Source: Prostheceraeus crozeri (lineage: Eukaryota > Platyhelminthes > Polycladida > Euryleptidae). Taken from it: DNA of 64,000 bases. Numbering within the stretch: the first letter of the stretch is position 1; the number at the start of each line of letters is the position of its first letter. Shown here piece after piece: positions 62,027 to 64,000 of the stretch. Under the pieces are notes generated by a model. The model ran no database searches and had not been told where the DNA came from. It saw only the letters and a program-made list of their open reading frames with translations. Location: the NCBI GenBank assembly GCA_907163375.1, contig CAJQUW010000558.1:366501-430500 (forward strand), in the 5' to 3' direction. The position numbers and the translations under genes were made by a program.

Positions 62027-63429
62027 TCTGGAATCTTGTCTAATATCTGGAAGTCCATGTATGCATGTAACTACATGGTTTGAGCTAACAATGTTTTTCA
62101 TTGCATATTTCAAGATATGATCCATTGCTACTATCTATTAGGATAAAGTTTAGACAACACTGACGAAGGGGATGAAAAGCGTCATGGCCTGAAGCAATCT
62201 ATCAGATAATCATCTTTAAATCTCAGTTTGTGTGTCAGTAGAATCATTACAGGTGTTATGAAGAACAATGAGTGACCTAGAACTCGTTTGGCTGCAAATC
62301 TTTCGCTCTTGTTGCGCGCCTGAGTGCAGTAGTGAACAAGAGAGTTGTTTTCCGATGTCAACGTAAGTCATGTTTCATCTCATGCCAAATAGTATGTTTT
62401 GCAATCAGATACAGTGAGTGAGGTTATCTTGTTCAGATCTTCACTTTTATATGTCTTACTTCCCCATTTTTCTTCCTTTTCCGTATTGAAAAAGGTAAGA
62501 CGTTTGCATTTGTGCAAGGGGCGGTTTTCAAAGATCAGAAGTTTGACACTTCGTTGAATTCATCTTTGTTTCTTAGTGATGTATGAAGCGCATCCTATAA
62601 CATAGCCATACATAGCTATAACATAGCATCTATTCATAGCCAGGCTGTTGTGAAGACGTTTATTGATGAGTGCAATCAGTTCTTGATTAGTACCAGACGG
62701 AAATTTTCACCTGAAGGCGGCTTTATTAAGCGAGATAGTAGGCAAAAGTATCTTCATCAGTGAAACATTTGAATGATAAGCTATGATGACTTGAAATGTC
62801 AGACATCACAAGATTGATGCTCAGTGCTCTCTACATGGTTGCTGATATGTGGTTGTTGTTGACGAATAATCATAGATTCTCTAAGTTTTAAATTATCTTG
62901 ATCATTGTCTGAAGTAGTTACACCAATCCTTTCTATGTAGTGTCTCTCTTGATAAGGCTGTCCTGCGGTGAAAATGCACGTCTTGTACTAACTAAGAATA
63001 TATCGCACTCATCATTAGACATCTTTACAGCAGCTTGACTAAATAAATTAATAACTAATTAATAATTATTAATATTAATTTAATAAATTCTTGACGTTAT
63101 CAATTACTACATTGGAGTAATAAGATGGTATCAATTCAAATCATGTCTTCGAGTGTTGTAGTTGAAACGAATTTTGTATCAGTTATAGTTTGATTTTCTC
63201 TTCTCTTAGGAAGGTGTTAGATGACGTTTTTTCTAAGGTAGCGATTCACCGTTCATTAGCCGAGCTTTATGAAATATTGAAGATTTCATGTCGAATCACT
63301 AGATCACCGGATCATATCGAATTAAGGATCATATTGAATAATTGAAAACCGAATCTTGTTTGATTTCTTGATCAAATTAGATCGCCGTATCGCACCTGAC
63401 TGCCGCATCATGACCTGAACCATAAGGAT
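62027..63429. other. no gene recognised
   Basis: AT-rich DNA, including a TAAT-rich stretch near 63043-63090. Nothing else could be supported. Confidence 0.45.
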
Positions 63430-63645
63430 TGATAATCATAAAACGTCTAGAATGGACATTCAGTTTCATGCACTTTACAGTAATGAAACAGATTTTCACG
63501 TAGGTACACTTGTCAATTCTCAACGAGTGCATCACCGGGTTAGAATCAGTCAAATGGGTAATTTGTAGCCTTTCATTGACCATTCATGCCCCAGCTGAGT
63601 CCAACGTAGGCGCCGTGACATTGAGTCAATTTCCATCCCGGTCAA
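63430..63645 (+). repeat. dispersed repeat C, copy 2
   Basis: Diverged direct copy of 26799-27020; see there for the shared words. Confidence 0.65.
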
Positions 63646-64000
63646 ACAATTTCTATGCGCAGAGCCAATCCAGCAGGAGTCCCAGTTCGCAATAGCTGAA
63701 GGCTGTAGACGAAATTCTAGTTGATCTTTCGATACTTATGGGTTATCCCCCCAGGTTTTCAAATTTGTCTAAAATCCGTAGAAATGAATTAATCGTCACA
63801 AAACTTCATGTACTCGTCAGTGAGGATATTTTCTACCTACATGCCAAAATTTGCGCAAATCAGATAAGTCCTATTTGAATTAGGAGCGATAACTTGAAGT
63901 ACATCGACGTCTGCAGCTTGATCAGACTTCCTATGACCTCATCGTCAGAGCAGGAAGCACTTGAAGTCAACAAATTCATGACGCGACAACTCGTGGTGAT
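63646..64000. other. no gene recognised
   Basis: No feature seen up to the window end. Confidence 0.45.

Noticed and set aside
1-64000. CRISPR arrays, bacterial operons, riboswitches
   Set aside because: No regularly spaced repeats with unique spacers and no bacterial gene signals; the window is eukaryotic.

Overview
The window is animal nuclear DNA, most likely from an invertebrate metazoan; I cannot name the species. Evidence: spliced host exons with GT-AG introns of 1.3 to 5 kb, AT-rich introns and intergenic DNA, and many eukaryotic mobile elements (Tc1/mariner transposons, LINE fragments, tRNA-derived SINEs, fold-back elements, one Polinton).

Host gene. Five plus-strand exons (8165-8571, 10340-10435, 15259-15585, 20663-20806, 22141-22338) read in one frame as part of a ROCO-family protein: the later part of the Roc GTPase domain (DFAGQ and THAK motifs) and the start of the COR domain. 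The exons with the P-loop and with the rest of COR and any kinase were not found, so the gene probably runs past the window on the left and either past it on the right or into sequence I did not recognise. Its introns are full of old transposons.

Polinton (Maverick). 28216-52304 is a 24,089 bp element. It has a 6 bp target duplication (AAGATG), AG-starting terminal inverted repeats of about 1.9 kb that are nearly identical, and open reading frames throughout, so it looks whole and young. Outer genes (left coiled-coil gene, protein-primed DNA polymerase B, and a right-end gene) have ordinary TATA and CCAAT promoters and introns. The middle holds a compact, mostly minus-strand block: two paralogous LPSN-family proteins, adenain-like protease, F54H12.2-like major capsid protein, basic core proteins, chromodomain integrase, packaging ATPase, RING proteins, a copy of the polymerase N-terminal domain and a DEDDh exonuclease-like protein.

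Most notable observations. (1) A 181-codon gene at 42062-42607 reads as a divergent TATA-binding protein with both TBP repeats. Two tandem small genes that may carry a PC4-like fold lie next to it. (2) A short motif, ATGCAAA, recurs 20-40 bp upstream of seven starts in the central block, where no TATA box is visible. Together these suggest, as inference, that the element may carry its own promoter-recognition system for its central genes. (3) Polymerase and right-end genes have matching promoters and the same odd structure: a first coding exon that holds only the ATG codon, followed at once by a roughly 67 bp intron.

Flanks. Left (1-28 kb): a Tc1 element, a DD41D element split by an insertion, an 895 bp fold-back with TA duplications, a Tigger-like element, LINE remnants and SINEs. 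Right (52-64 kb): a mariner remnant carrying a SINE, another fold-back, and a Tc1 element whose pre-insertion site is preserved in a neighbouring repeat copy. An 820 bp near-identical inverted repeat (25581-26402 and 61211-62026) brackets the Polinton.
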